From Rickettsia endosymbiont of Gonocerus acuteangulatus (GTDB taxonomy: Bacteria; Pseudomonadota; Alphaproteobacteria; Rickettsiales; Rickettsiaceae), in assembly GCF_964026435.1 (NCBI RefSeq), contig NZ_OZ032147.1, positions 1,054,001 through 1,118,000 of the forward strand: a DNA stretch of 64,000 nt, read 5' to 3'. The translations under genes were made by a program, and so were the position numbers. Each line of letters opens with the position of its first letter. Positions within the stretch are counted from its first letter, which is position 1. Below are positions 38,163-48,403 of this stretch, piece by piece. The notes under the pieces are model-generated. The model was not told the DNA's origin, searched no databases, and worked only from the letters and a program-made list of their open reading frames with translations.

Positions 38163-39272
38163 CAAAACTTACGCTATGAGTAAAAAAGTGATAAATTATT
38201 GTAAAAATAATTAAACATGTCAAAGAGGATAAAGTTGCAAGCAATACCAATTAATAGGACAGATTATTGTCAATTTTTAATAGTTAGCCAAAAGAATTAT
38301 AGTTTAACCTACTACGCTGAACATGCAAAGAAATGTAGTCATGATGTTATTAATAGATTTTTAAGGAATGAAAAATATACACCTTCTTTGTTATGGGAAC
38401 ACATCAAGAATGATGTTATTTTTTCATCTAATGGATATACAATATTTGATGATACGGTTTTAAATAAAAGGAATACGAAGCAAATAGAAATTGCAAGATC
38501 GCAGTACAGTGGAGCTACAGGTAGAGTTACTAAAGGTATAGGAGTAGTGAGTCTGGTATATTATAACCCTGATATTAATAAGTTTTGGGTAATAGATTAT
38601 CGAATTTTTGCACCTGATCATGATGGAGCAACAAAACTAGAACACCTATTAAACATGTTAAATAATGCTGTTTATAGCAAGAAGATTCCTTTTCAAACAG
38701 TACTTTTTGACACATGGTATTCTACACACAAAATTATGCAACATGTTGACTCTCTGGGGAAATATTATTATGCCCCTATTAAAGCCAATAGAAACGTTAG
38801 TAAAACACACGATTCTAAACCTTATAAAGCTGTAAAAGAGTTGACATTTTCAGATGAAGAGATCAGGCATGGAGTAGAGATTCATATAAAAGGCTTTGCT
38901 AAAAATAAGCATGTTAATTTGTTTAAATTTACTGTTTCTACCAACAGAGTTGAGTATGTTGTTACCAATAACAAAACTCACAAATCTTCTAAAGCTGCAC
39001 AAGATGAGTGTGGCTTTCGATGGGTAATTGAGAGCATGCACAGAGAAATTAAGCAACTTACTGGGATAGAACGTTGTCAATGCAGGAAACAGCGTATTCA
39101 ACGTAATCATATTAGTTGGGCATTTTTAGTTTGGGCATTTCTCAAAAGGACTGCAAATACAATCGGTAAAACGGTTTACCAAATAAAGTTAGGGCTTTTA
39201 GATGACTATATGCAACAACAGCTGCGTTCTCCATCTTTACGATATTTAGAACCAAACATAGCGTAAGTTTTG
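38163..39272 (+). mobile_element. IS701-like element, complete copy
   Basis: 1110 bp, both 16-bp ends intact. The flanks TAAT and GTTA do not match. An IS30 end lies on the left and a scoB remnant on the right, again a recombination joint. Confidence 0.9.
38217..39266 (+). CDS. IS4/IS701-superfamily transposase
   Basis: 349 residues, intact, with the DDE motifs TIFDDTVLNK, VLFDTWYST and WVIESMHREIKQ. Carries the RNEKYTP variant shared with the partial copies at 13706 and 59054, which suggests these three are one sub-lineage. Confidence 0.85.
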   Translation: MSKRIKLQAIPINRTDYCQFLIVSQKNYSLTYYAEHAKKCSHDVINRFLRNEKYTPSLLWEHIKNDVIFSSNGYTIFDDTVLNKRNTKQIEIARSQYSGATGRVTKGIGVVSLVYYNPDINKFWVIDYRIFAPDHDGATKLEHLLNMLNNAVYSKKIPFQTVLFDTWYSTHKIMQHVDSLGKYYYAPIKANRNVSKTHDSKPYKAVKELTFSDEEIRHGVEIHIKGFAKNKHVNLFKFTVSTNRVEYVVTNNKTHKSSKAAQDECGFRWVIESMHREIKQLTGIERCQCRKQRIQRNHISWAFLVWAFLKRTANTIGKTVYQIKLGLLDDYMQQQLRSPSLRYLEPNIA

Positions 39273-39485
39273 GTTATAATGGAACATAATGCCAAAAATG
39301 GCGGTGCTAAATTATTAAAAGAATGTAACTTTCCGTTAACAGGTGCTAGAGTAGTTAATAGAGTAATTACCGATCTTGGAATTTTTGATATTGATAAAGA
39401 GATGATACTTTCTAAAAAAGCTGAAGACGTTACTGTTGAAGAAATAAGATCCAAAACGGAAGCCGAATTTGTAGTGAATTTATAG
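39273..39485 (+). pseudogene. scoB: 3-oxoacid CoA-transferase subunit B, C-terminal fragment
   Basis: Codons for VIMEHNAKNGGAKLLKECNF, PLTGARVVNRVITDLGIFDI and TVEEIRSKTEAEFVV are the conserved end of CoA-transferase subunit B. The whole enzyme moves CoA from succinyl-CoA to acetoacetate for ketone-body use. The first two-thirds are gone, replaced by an IS701-like element, and no subunit A is adjacent. Non-functional. Confidence 0.8.
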
Positions 39486-39491
39486 AACGTC

Positions 39492-39700
39492 CATTGTTAC
39501 CCCGTGGCTTGTTGCATGGGTCAAGGAGCGTTTTCGGTGTCATTCCCGCGTAGGCGGGAATCCAGGCATAAAGCGATATAGAATCGAGCTTTTAATTCTA
39601 AAAACTTGTCGTATTTATGTTTTTTTCTGGATTCCCGCTTTTAGCTAGGAATGACATAGGAGTCACGCAACAACGCTAGACAAGCCACGGAATGACACAT
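39492..39700. repeat. Composite RPE between scoB and wrbA remnants
   Basis: Outer arms CCATTGTTACCCCGTGGCTTG and CAAGCCACGGAATGACA enclose the palindrome GTCATTCCCGCGTAGGCGGG…GATTCCCGCTTTTAGC…AATGACAT: again one RPE inside another. Confidence 0.75.
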
Positions 39701-39933
39701 CGGAGTCATTAACACTTAAAGGAGAATAGAATGGTTAAAGTAGCTATCGTATATTATAGCGGATATGGTCATACTGTTAAAGTAGCCGAAGAAATAAATA
39801 AAAGCGTAAAAGAAGCAGGAGCAGAAACCTCTTTAATTCAAATAAGCAAAGATAAACCCGATAATGTAGATTGGAGTTTATTAGATAATGCAGATGCTAT
39901 TATTTTTGGAGCTCCGACTTATATGGGAAGCTT

Positions 39934-40999
39934 TGAAAATTCAAGGACTAAGTAGAACAAAACCTATAAATTTTCTGCCCAAATTTCATTGGGGGTTTTA
40001 TAACCAAAAATCTTTCTTGGCATGTTATTTAAAATCTCAGCAATATTGTCAAGACCTCTTTGTGTAACGGTTGTAATATCTGTATTTTTAGGTAAAATTC
40101 TATGAATCATAGAATTCATTTTCTCCACTAGTGCTTTTTGTCTAGGGCGGTATGGATCACAAAAGAAAGTTTGAAACCCAGATAGTCTATAAGCAAGATG
40201 CCCTACAAACTCTTTGCCATTATCCATAGTAATAGTCTTTCTAACACTACTTGGCAGCGTTTTGATCTTTTTTAAAAACCCAGTGATAACTGTTTTAGCT
40301 CTCTTGGAGTTATTCAGCACTAAAATAATCTTTTGACTCTTTTTATCCACCAGCACACCGATATTCATACTTTGATTACCTTTATGAAATGTAAGATCTG
40401 CCTCAAAATGCCCTACTTCTAGCTTTTGCATTGCTATTGCATCACGCTGATGTATTGAGATCCTTTGTGGTATAATGATCCTTTGATGCCTTGTCCCCCT
40501 TTCTTGCCTTTTATATCTTTTAGACGGTAAATAGCTATATAACTTTAATTTAGCTGCTACTGCAGAAGTGTAGACGAATCTATATATACTTTCTGTACTG
40601 ATACAACAAGCTGTATTTTTGTCCAGTTTTAACTTTCCGACTATAGCATCCGGTGACCATTTCTTGTGAATCATAGCATTTTTGATATAATTTAACAAAA
40701 TAGGTAACTTCTCTATTTTTAATAACTCTTGCTGATGCATCCTTTTTTTATATTGTTCCTGAGCAACACAAGGCATATACTTACCTTTTACTTTATTTCT
40801 TTTTAGCTCCATACTAATAGTGCTTTTAGACCTCGTAAGATGTTGTGCTATCTTGTTAATACTGACTCCTAGGTCATACATTCTTTTTATTTCATATCTC
40901 TCTTCGCGAGATAAGTGTCTATATTTTCTGTTCATCATTACCTATTTAAAATCTTATTATTTTAAATAAGTTTTGTTCTACTTACTTATAGTATTTTCA
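39934..40999 (-). mobile_element. IS30 element, complete, with CTT duplication
   Basis: 1066 bp, TGAAAAT…ATTTTCA ends. A perfect 3-bp duplication CTT at 39931-39933 and 41000-41002 defines the exact ends for all other copies. Confidence 0.97.
39964..40938 (-). CDS. IS30-family transposase
   Basis: 324 residues, intact, subtype 1. It differs from the copy at 16756 in a few residues (Ala to Val in PDAIVGKL; Thr to Ile in KTVITGF). HTH and DDE residues as in that copy. Confidence 0.95.
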   Translation of the reverse strand: MMNRKYRHLSREERYEIKRMYDLGVSINKIAQHLTRSKSTISMELKRNKVKGKYMPCVAQEQYKKRMHQQELLKIEKLPILLNYIKNAMIHKKWSPDAIVGKLKLDKNTACCISTESIYRFVYTSAVAAKLKLYSYLPSKRYKRQERGTRHQRIIIPQRISIHQRDAIAMQKLEVGHFEADLTFHKGNQSMNIGVLVDKKSQKIILVLNNSKRAKTVITGFLKKIKTLPSSVRKTITMDNGKEFVGHLAYRLSGFQTFFCDPYRPRQKALVEKMNSMIHRILPKNTDITTVTQRGLDNIAEILNNMPRKIFGYKTPNEIWAENL

Positions 41000-41398
41000 C
41001 TTAACAGGTCCGTTTAAAACATTTATGGATTCTACTTCGATAAAATGGAACGATAAAAAATGGAAAAACAAAATAGCAGCAGGCTTTACTAATTCTGCTT
41101 CTTATTCAGGCGATAAACTTTGCAGTATCCAGCAGCTATTTCATTTTGCAATGCAACATTGTATGATTTGGGTTGGACAAGCTGAATCTGCCCCACAATT
41201 TGCTGATCATGAGATGCCTGACCATGATAAAACTAACCGATTAGGTAGCTGGTCCGGTCTTATGACACAATCAAATCATAAATCCACCCCTAATATCGCT
41301 CCTACAAAAGGTGATTTACTAACTGCTAATTTATTTGGAAAAAGAATAGTTGAAGTGACTAAGAGATTAAAAGGATTGTGAAGACTTAAGTAGCTTCC

Positions 41399-41510
41399 AA
41401 ATCGTCATTGCGAGGAGTCATAGACGACGTGGCAATCTCATGAAACAGTACTAATTACTCCTGAGATTGCTTCGTCGAACTTTCAGTTTCTTCTTACAAT
41501 GACGATAAGG
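41399..41510. repeat. RPE after wrbA
   Basis: Arms CGTCATTGCGAGGAG…GTGGCAATCTCATGAAACAG and CTCCTGAGATTGCTTCGTC…TACAATGACG. Same family as the element at 113-231. Confidence 0.8.
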
Positions 41511-41522
41511 AAATAATACGTT

Positions 41523-41559
41523 TCTTATAATCGCTGAGCTTAAACAGCGATTATAAGAT
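41523..41559. terminator. Intrinsic terminator hairpin
   Basis: A perfect 14-bp stem TCTTATAATCGCTG and CAGCGATTATAAGA with an 8-base loop, 14 bases past the stop of the minus-strand gene at 41573. No strong T-run follows on the minus strand. Confidence 0.55.
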
Positions 41560-42236
41560 TACTATATTGTTATTATACGTTATACTCAAGCATACCATTA
41601 CCAACTAATTCTAGTGCATTACTGTCTATTACATATGCTATAGTAGATACTTCACTGTGGCTTGGTAAGTTTTCGTAAACAAGATTACATATTCCTGCTA
41701 CTCCGTTTGCTATATAGCATAAATCATTAAGATACTGACAATTTAATAGTATTAAAAACAGCATCATAAAATGTTTCAAAATCTCCTACAACTTTCCTAA
41801 TTTCATTTTTTATCTTAAACCAGTAATGCTCTATAGGATTTAAATCAGGAGAGTAAGTTGGTAAATACAATATGGTACAACCAACGGATTCAATGAACTC
41901 TTTAACTTTAGAATTTTTATGAAAATTAATGTTATCCATAATAACGGTTTGCCCAGGTTGTAATTCTGTAATTAATACATCCCTAATATAAGTTTTAAAG
42001 ACTTCTGTATTACAATTACCTTCAAATATTACAGGAGCAATAAGATTACCATTACAAAGACCAGCTATCATACTTATTCTAAATTTATGTTGATACACCT
42101 TTTCTCCATAACACCTTTGTCCTATAATGCTCCATCCATACTCTTTGCAAGCATTATCCTCTATTCCAGATTCATCAAGATATACTAATTTGTCTTTTGT
42201 GATGGTTTGTATCTTTGCTATAAATTCATTTCTTAA

Positions 42237-42761
42237 ATAAAAGTAATCCCCGCCGCAAGCAGCGGGGTATTTTAGAAGAAAGCTAGCTGATGATCCTCAT
42301 GCAGTTTCTGATATTCCTTGCCTTGGTTTTTTACGTATTTTCCTATCATATTCTCATTTCAATGCTTACCTACCGTACTCGTAAAATATCCATCAGTCCA
42401 AAATTCTCCACCCCATAATTGTTTCTTTACCTGTGGACACTGTCTAAATATTTGACGAGCTGTAACACTTTTAATTGTTGTTACTATTTTTGTTACGCTA
42501 TAGGTTGGTACAGATTGTACCAAAAAATGGACATGATCTTCATCAACCCCTATTTCTAAAAATTTTATTTGATATCTCTTTTCTATCTCTAAACATATTT
42601 CTCGTAATACTTGATCAACTGATACGTCAAACACTGCTCGGCGATATTTTGCTGGAAATACCATGTGATACAGCAGTACCGTAACATTATGACTTTTATG
42701 TATATATTTGCTCATTCCGCCATATTACGCCGCAAGCGGCGGGGAATATACCCAAAAGAGA
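42237..42761 (-). mobile_element. IS200/IS605-type element, copy 1
   Basis: 525 bp, lying just 3' of TTAA when read on its own strand. No inverted repeats or duplication; instead subterminal hairpins GCCGCTTGCGGCG near the left end and CCCGCTGCTTGCGGCGGGG near the right. Only tnpA is present. Confidence 0.9.
42272..42715 (-). pseudogene. IS200 TnpA (Y1 transposase) with nonsense codon
   Basis: It matches the intact 147-residue copy at 62221 until codon 119, where GGA (Gly) has become TGA in GKHGNEN. The HUH motif HVHFLV is upstream of the stop, but the nucleophile tyrosine in MIGKYVKNQGKEY (about residue 127) is lost. The protein should be inactive, although the element could be moved in trans. 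Confidence 0.9.
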
Positions 42762-43571
42762 TTTAATATCTCTTTTCGGATGAAAATGAGTTTTGTTTAT
42801 AGCTATAGCCAAGTTTTCTGATTTGTCTTAAAATAGTTACAGATGCAATATTACCCCATTGCTTTGCTAACTCCTTTGATGTTTTATTCATATTAGCTTT
42901 AAAAAATTCTTTAAAAGATTCTGAATCTTTTATCTTATGACTATGTCCTTTCTGATAACCAGTTGCTGCTTCTAAAGTACCTTGCTTATCTTTTAATTTT
43001 TTCCATTTATATATAGTATCACGACTTACATTAAATAATTTACTTACCTTACTTATTCGTATCCCTGCTTCTACAGCTTTTATAACTCTTAGTCTTAGTT
43101 CTATTGCATATGCTCGTGCCATATCTCTTTACATGCTTGTTAATATTTGCTTACTATAACATGATACTCTCGCTCTGTCAGTACCTTAATGACTTATGCT
43201 ATACCTGCAGTATTTCGTATACGAAATGTGCTGCTTCTAAACCTGTAAATGCTGCATTTTTTACAGTTTCGTATGCATTTTCTGGTGAAGTTAAAATTGC
43301 TGCTGTAACAAAAGTTGCCATAACAAGCTGTTGGGTGATGGTAAATTGCCCCAGCAACACCTGCTACTAATCCACTTAAAACTTTAGGCATAGCAAAACC
43401 AAAAGCATGACCGGTCATTACTTCACCAGCAAATTCTTTATAAGCACAAAGCCCAAGTACACCTTGAAACATTGCTTTACCACCATAAGTAGCTGTTAAA
43501 CCAGCGTAAATACCACAATTTGCTGCAGCTTGACCAGCATTTGCAAAATGTTTTGAAGCACTAGAGAAGTA

Positions 43572-43961
43572 TAGCTTAATGCGATAAGGTAGTGACTTAT
43601 AGTATGAGTTGGATTATACTAAATGAAAAACTTATGGCAAAGGCATATTCATACGATTTAAGAATACGAGTAATAAAAAGTTTAACAGATGGTAAAACAA
43701 TAAAAGAGACTTCAGAGATATACTCTATTAGTAGGAAGACTATAATAGAGTGGAAAAAATTAAAGAAACAAACTGGGGATGTCAAAGCAAAAAGTGGTTA
43801 TCATACAGGACATCGTAGAATATAAGAGACATAGAGGGATTTAAAAAATTTATAGAATTAAATTTTGATAAAACCACCATGGAGCTAGCTAATAACTGGA
43901 GTCAAAAAGTATCTGCAAGTACGATATCAAGATTGCTTAATAAATTAGGTTATAGTTATAA
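43572..43961 (+). mobile_element. IS630-b fragment (left half)
   Basis: Left end TAGCTTAATGCGATAAGG after TA, then the N-terminal HTH part of the transposase (KAYSYDLRIRVIKSLTDGK, RRKTIIEWKKLKK type), frameshifted at GYHTGHRRI and continuing RDIEGFKKFIELNFDKTTME. It stops at LGYSY and abuts the 3' end of the next gene. Confidence 0.85.
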
Positions 43962-45165
43962 TACTCCCTCTATTCATGGATTTTTGCATTTCTTTTGTTT
44001 TGGTAAAATTACTTGTTGGGCTGTTTAAAACTTGCTTAATATTAGCACTTTGAGAACTTGGACTTTGAACACTAGGAGTTTGAGAGCTAATAATGCTAGA
44101 AAGTCTCTTATTCAATATTTCATCTATTTTATTGTTTAGATATACTTCTTGATCTTTTCCGGTAACCATGGTGTAAATTTTTTCAGCAAATCCAAGTTTG
44201 GTTTTACTTGTTTCATTTATCGTATTTACCAATGTATCTTTATGCTGGGTTAAATTTTTGGTGTCTAATTTAGATAAAGCTTTTTCAAATTGCTCAATCT
44301 GAGTATCGGTAAGATCAGGATTTTGTGCCTTAACGTTATCCATTAATTTTTCTGTCGCCATTAACTTATCATTGACTTTTTCAAGTTTATCATTTAATGA
44401 GTTTTTAAAATTTGTTATATTTTCTGGCGTTAATTTGGAATTATCTAAAGTGGTTATTTCATAATCATAACCATCTTGAGTAAAATTAAATTTAGGATTA
44501 CCAAAAGCTTTTTCTACTTCAGGTCTAATTATTTGATATATTAATTTTGATCTAAGTTGTTCATTACCTTTCATGATTTTTTCATAAAGCTCTTCAGGTA
44601 TTTTTACTTCATTAGATATTTGATTAGTAAGTATTTTATTGGCTTCTTTATCTAATGGTATATATTGATCATTTTTCAATTCTTTAAAATCCAAAGATTC
44701 ATTTATAATTTCATATTCAACACGATTTTTTACTGCGGCATTCACTTTTTCATTAGTTGAAAACTTTTCTCTAAATTCTTTATCATAATTATTTATTCTT
44801 TCTTTTATTGCAGGAAATTCTTCAAAATCTTTTCCATCAGAAACCGCTGGAAGAACGCCTTTTTCTACTAAATACTCCCTCAAATCTGTTAAAGTTGCTT
44901 TAAGGCTTATTACCGCATTTACCCCTCCAGTTTTACTTTGCTGATTCTTTTCCTTTTCTATTGTTGCGTTTAATTCCTTTTGAAACTCTTCATCCTTTAC
45001 GTCGATTGGTTTTTTGTTAGCTTTAACTTTATTTGCAAATTGACCTGCTGCAAAATTTTCTAAATTTTTTATATCTTTTTCAACATATTCTAATCTTTCT
45101 AAGATAATTTTTTCTTTTTGTTCCTTAGTAAGCGTATTTCCTTTTCCATCACTATCTTTTGACAT
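43945..45165 (-). CDS. Hypothetical coiled-coil protein, C-terminus cut by IS630-b
   Basis: 406 codons, highly charged, no signal peptide. Helical repeats near 10-40 (LTKEQKEKIILERLEYVEKD) and 255-320 (LNDKLEKVNDKLMATEKLMD) suggest coiled coils, and the tail is Ser/Gln-rich (TPSVQSPSSQSANIKQ). I do not recognise a domain. The last five codons (IITIT) come from the IS630-b fragment, so the original end has been replaced, but most of the protein can still be made. It is divergent from tyrS with about 165 bases between. Confidence 0.65.
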   Translation of the reverse strand: MSKDSDGKGNTLTKEQKEKIILERLEYVEKDIKNLENFAAGQFANKVKANKKPIDVKDEEFQKELNATIEKEKNQQSKTGGVNAVISLKATLTDLREYLVEKGVLPAVSDGKDFEEFPAIKERINNYDKEFREKFSTNEKVNAAVKNRVEYEIINESLDFKELKNDQYIPLDKEANKILTNQISNEVKIPEELYEKIMKGNEQLRSKLIYQIIRPEVEKAFGNPKFNFTQDGYDYEITTLDNSKLTPENITNFKNSLNDKLEKVNDKLMATEKLMDNVKAQNPDLTDTQIEQFEKALSKLDTKNLTQHKDTLVNTINETSKTKLGFAEKIYTMVTGKDQEVYLNNKIDEILNKRLSSIISSQTPSVQSPSSQSANIKQVLNSPTSNFTKTKEMQKSMNRGSIITIT

Positions 45166-45332
45166 ATCAAAATTCCTTATTAAGTTTATTTAATTAAATC
45201 ATTATTTAAAAATGCTAACAAGTTAATTAAAATTAATTTAAGTTAAAATATATTATAAATATAAAATTATTAACTAAATGACACTCTTGAATATTGACAA
45301 TTTACTTAATATATACCAAACTGCGTGGTTTA

Positions 45333-46589
45333 ATGGCTTTTGAAATTAATAATATGACTTTTATAGAAGAATTTATAAATAAAGGATATTTCCACCAATG
45401 TACCGATTTAGAGCGTTTAACCAGTATAACTAAAGAAAGTAAGATCGCTGCTTATATTGGCTTTGACTGCACTGCAACATCGCTACATATTGGTAATTTA
45501 ATGCAGATAATGATACTGCGATTACTTCAGAAACACGGGCATAAGCCAATAGTGATTATAGGCGGTGGTACGAGTAAAATCGGTGATCCATCAGGCAAAG
45601 ATGAAGCACGTAAAACTATAACTAAAGAAGATATAGCAAAAAATGCTGAAGGTATCAAAAAATCCTTGTCAAAATTTATTAGATTTGGTGATGGTGAAAG
45701 CGATGCTATCATGCTAGATAATGCAGAGTGGTTAGATTCACTTCATTATCTAGATTTCCTGCGAGATTTCGGCAGCCATTTTTCTGTCAACCGCATGCTA
45801 ACTATGGATTCAGTAAAGTTAAGGCTAGAGCGGGAGCAACATTTAAGTTTTTTGGAGTTTAACTATATGTTGCTGCAAGCCTATGATTTTTACTATTTAA
45901 GCAAACATTATAATTGTAGTCTGCAACTTGGTGGTAGTGATCAGTGGGGTAATATCGTAATGGGGGCGGATTTAACTCGCAAAATAAGTAGCAAAGAAGT
46001 GTTTGGTATGACAACGCCGTTACTTACAACCGCTTCAGGTACTAAAATGGGTAAGACGGCTGCAGGTGCTGTATGGCTTAACGAAGATATGCTAAGCCCA
46101 TATGATTATTACCAATATTGGCGTAATTGCGAAGATGCTGACGTGGTTAGATTTGCTAAATTATATAGTGAGCTAACAAGTGAAGAGCTTACAGCATTTG
46201 AAAATTTAGCAAATACGGATATTAATGCCGCTAAAAAGCAACTTGCTTATGAATTGACTAAACTTTGTCATGGAGAGCAAGAAGCCAAGACCACTTTAGA
46301 GACTGCAGTAAAAATATTTGAACAAGGACAAATTGACGAAAATTTAACTACAATAGTTTTAGAGCCGGAAATGTTACAAGCAGGCATTACTGCATTTGAG
46401 CTATTTCATGAAGCTGGGCTTGCTACCTCTAAATCTGAAGCACGTAAGCTTATAAGAGGAAAAGGAGCTAAGATAAACGATGAATTAGTTACAGATGAAA
46501 ATATGGTAATTAATACTACTTTCTTACTTGAGAATAATATTATTAAACTCTCCGCTGGTAAGAAAAGACATATATTGGTTAAGGTTTAG
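45333..46589 (+). CDS. tyrS: Tyrosyl-tRNA synthetase
   Basis: 418 residues from the ATG of MAFEINN; an upstream in-frame ATG adds 13 unlikely residues. It attaches tyrosine to tRNA-Tyr in the cytoplasm. Class I motifs: HIGN at 52-55 ([14 protein letters not shown]), the tyrosine-binding GFDCT at 43-47 and [10 protein letters not shown], and the KMSKS-type loop GTKMGKT near 236. A C-terminal S4 RNA-binding domain ([20 protein letters not shown]) completes it. Normal length, bacterial TyrRS type. Followed by an RPE. Confidence 0.96.
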   Translation: MAFEINNMTFIEEFINKGYFHQCTDLERLTSITKESKIAAYIGFDCTATSLHIGNLMQIMILRLLQKHGHKPIVIIGGGTSKIGDPSGKDEARKTITKEDIAKNAEGIKKSLSKFIRFGDGESDAIMLDNAEWLDSLHYLDFLRDFGSHFSVNRMLTMDSVKLRLEREQHLSFLEFNYMLLQAYDFYYLSKHYNCSLQLGGSDQWGNIVMGADLTRKISSKEVFGMTTPLLTTASGTKMGKTAAGAVWLNEDMLSPYDYYQYWRNCEDADVVRFAKLYSELTSEELTAFENLANTDINAAKKQLAYELTKLCHGEQEAKTTLETAVKIFEQGQIDENLTTIVLEPEMLQAGITAFELFHEAGLATSKSEARKLIRGKGAKINDELVTDENMVINTTFLLENNIIKLSAGKKRHILVKV

Positions 46590-46667
46590 AAAGAGGTCAT
46601 TCTCGCATAGATTGAGAAGTATATCGGTGTCATTTAGTTGCTTGTACCCAGGTTGTTGCAGCTCTAA

Positions 46668-46785
46668 TGTCATTCCCGCGTAGGCGGGAATCCAGCATAA
46701 AGCGAGATACCTAAGCTTTTAATTTTTAAAACTTGCTGTATTTATGTTTTTTATTTCTGGATTCCCGCCTACGCGGGAATGACAT
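46668..46785. repeat. RPE after tyrS
   Basis: Near-perfect palindrome: TGTCATTCCCGCGTAGGCGG and CCGCCTACGCGGGAATGACA at the ends, with AAGCTTTTAATTTTTAAAACTT in the middle. The only other thing between tyrS and the IS21 is a short gene end (below). Confidence 0.85.
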
Positions 46786-46981
46786 TAGAATCTAGTTTCC
46801 AAGCCATGGCATGACACTGATAACACTTTACACAACTATACTTTCATGCCCCATTGTCATTGCTAAAATAAAAGGGACCAGTAAATTGCACGAAAAAGGG
46901 ACCAGAGAAGTTGGTGTGACCTAATAAGGTTAATGTGCAATATTCACTAGATAATTAAGCAAGTAAATATCTAGTGATACA

Positions 46982-48403
46982 ATGATAAGAATAAATATGT
47001 ATACAACAATTATCACCCTTTATAAACAAGGCAATAGTCAAAGGAATATTGCCAAACTAACAAGAACAGACCGCAAAACAGTACGAAAAATAATAAACCG
47101 CTATGTAGAGGCTGGTACAGAATCCCCAGCAATCTATGAACGATCTTCAGTTTTGGATTTTTGGCACGAAAAAATAATTGAGTTATTAGAAAAAAATCTG
47201 AGTTACATAAGAATTTTTGAGGAGTTAAAAAATCAAGGTTATACAAGCAGTTATACTTCTTTGACCCGTTATATCAAAAAATATAAAATTAAGGATAACA
47301 GTTGCATTCGTTTTCATACTTTAGCAGGAGAGGAAGCACAAGTAGATTTTGGTGACATAGGCTTACAGTATAATTCTAAAGGGCGTAGAGTTAAAGCATA
47401 TGTATTTAATATGCGTTTAAGCTATAGTCGCCTTGATTATTATGAAGTAGTGTTTGATCAAAGTTGTCAAACATGGATTCAATGTCATATCAATGCATTT
47501 AATTATTTTGCTGGTAGTCCAAAAGTAATAAAACTTGATAATCTTAAAGCTGGAGTAGTAGATGCCAATTTTTATGAGCCAGTATATCAGAAGGAATATA
47601 AGTGCTTAGCCGATCATTATGGAATTTTACTTTCTCCTTGTCGAGTGTATCAACCGCAAGAAAAAGGCAAAGTTGAGTCGGGAATAAAATACGTTAAAAA
47701 TAATTTTTTTGCTGGTCGTAAATTTGATAGATATGAAGAATTAACAAATGGTCTTGCAAATTGGTTAAATAAGGCCAATAGCCGAATACATGGTACTACT
47801 AAGAGAATACCTAGAGAACTGTTTGAGCAAGAGGAAAGAAGTAGTTTGATTCCTTTACCATTAGAAACTTTTGATTTGTCATCTTGGCATAATCGAAAAG
47901 TAGCAAAAGATTGTCATATTACCATAGATAATAATTATTACTCTGTACCAGCAAAATATATATACAGTGAGGTAATGGTACAATTGTCCCCAAAACTTGT
48001 TCAAATATTTTCTATACAAAATGATTTAATAGCAAGACACGTTAGAACAGAGGGCAAGGGGATATTTACCACTAATCCGTCTCATTATGCTAAATACAAA
48101 CGTCTATGCCCAGGTTTTATAGAATATAGTGAACATTATCAACAACAAATGCAGCAGATAGGGAATAATTGCAGTTTATTATTAGAATCATTACAACAAA
48201 CAAGAGTGAATGATTGGCAACGTTGTGCACGAGGTATCATTTCTTTACGTAAGGTTTACAATGATGACTTAATAGATAAAGCCTGTCATAGAGCACTACA
48301 TTATGGTATAAGTTCTTACTCTAAAATTAAGAATATTTTAAATAGTAATGCAGTAAACTTACCATTACCAGAGTTTGGAGGTAATAATGCAGAACTTATT
48401 TAA
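46982..48403 (+). CDS. istA: IS21 transposase IstA
   Basis: 473 residues. An N-terminal helix-turn-helix (residues 8-40, GNSQRNIAKLTRTDRKTVRK) is followed by an rve-type DDE core: Asp in GEEAQVDFGDIG (about 122), Asp in VIKLDNLKAGVV (about 185) and Glu in QEKGKVESGIKYVK (about 229), then a C-terminal beta domain (NNYYSVPAKYIYSEV). Intact. Its end overlaps istB by 29 bases, the usual coupled arrangement. The ATG at 46982 or the ATG five codons later may be used. Confidence 0.93.
   Translation: MIRINMYTTIITLYKQGNSQRNIAKLTRTDRKTVRKIINRYVEAGTESPAIYERSSVLDFWHEKIIELLEKNLSYIRIFEELKNQGYTSSYTSLTRYIKKYKIKDNSCIRFHTLAGEEAQVDFGDIGLQYNSKGRRVKAYVFNMRLSYSRLDYYEVVFDQSCQTWIQCHINAFNYFAGSPKVIKLDNLKAGVVDANFYEPVYQKEYKCLADHYGILLSPCRVYQPQEKGKVESGIKYVKNNFFAGRKFDRYEELTNGLANWLNKANSRIHGTTKRIPRELFEQEERSSLIPLPLETFDLSSWHNRKVAKDCHITIDNNYYSVPAKYIYSEVMVQLSPKLVQIFSIQNDLIARHVRTEGKGIFTTNPSHYAKYKRLCPGFIEYSEHYQQQMQQIGNNCSLLLESLQQTRVNDWQRCARGIISLRKVYNDDLIDKACHRALHYGISSYSKIKNILNSNAVNLPLPEFGGNNAELI

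Larger units (their letters stand above)
39731..41381 (+). pseudogene. wrbA: WrbA-type flavodoxin/quinone oxidoreductase split by IS30
   Basis: The N-terminal part VAIVYYSGYGHTVKVAEEIN (flavodoxin phosphate loop) through IIFGAPTYMGS joins, after removal of the IS and one CTT, to LTGPFKTFMDSTSIKW and the rest (KIAAGFTNSASYSGDK, then APTKGDLLTANLFGKRI). The restored protein is about 190 residues, WrbA-like, an FMN-dependent NAD(P)H:quinone reductase in the cytosol. The insertion after GS removes the FMN-binding C-terminal half from the N-terminus, so activity is lost. The CTT duplication shows a clean, recent transposition. Confidence 0.88.
41715..43201 (-). mobile_element. IS630-a element interrupted by IS200
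   Basis: Both ends are present and TA-flanked. The transposase N-terminal part (42763-43122) ends in the frameshifted AAACAAAAC junction, and an IS200 sits just downstream of it. The C-terminal DDE part continues from 42236 to 41727. Dead copy. Confidence 0.9.
41573..43569 (-). pseudogene. Unidentified Gly/Ala-rich gene split by IS630
   Basis: The minus-strand fragments NAGQAAANCGIYAGLTATYG, GKAMFQGVLGLCAYKEFAGE and FGFAMPKVLSGLVAGVAGA, then (one frame over) LVMATFVTAAILTSPENAYE to VYEILQ, and beyond the IS ANGVAGICNLVYENL to ALELVGNGMLEYNV, are one gene of about 180 remaining codons. It has hydrophobic small-residue helices but no clear membrane span. I do not recognise it. It is broken by a frameshift near 43335, by the IS630-a at 41715 (TA target) and by an IS630-b at 43572, which removes the 5' end. 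A terminator hairpin follows its stop. Confidence 0.6.
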
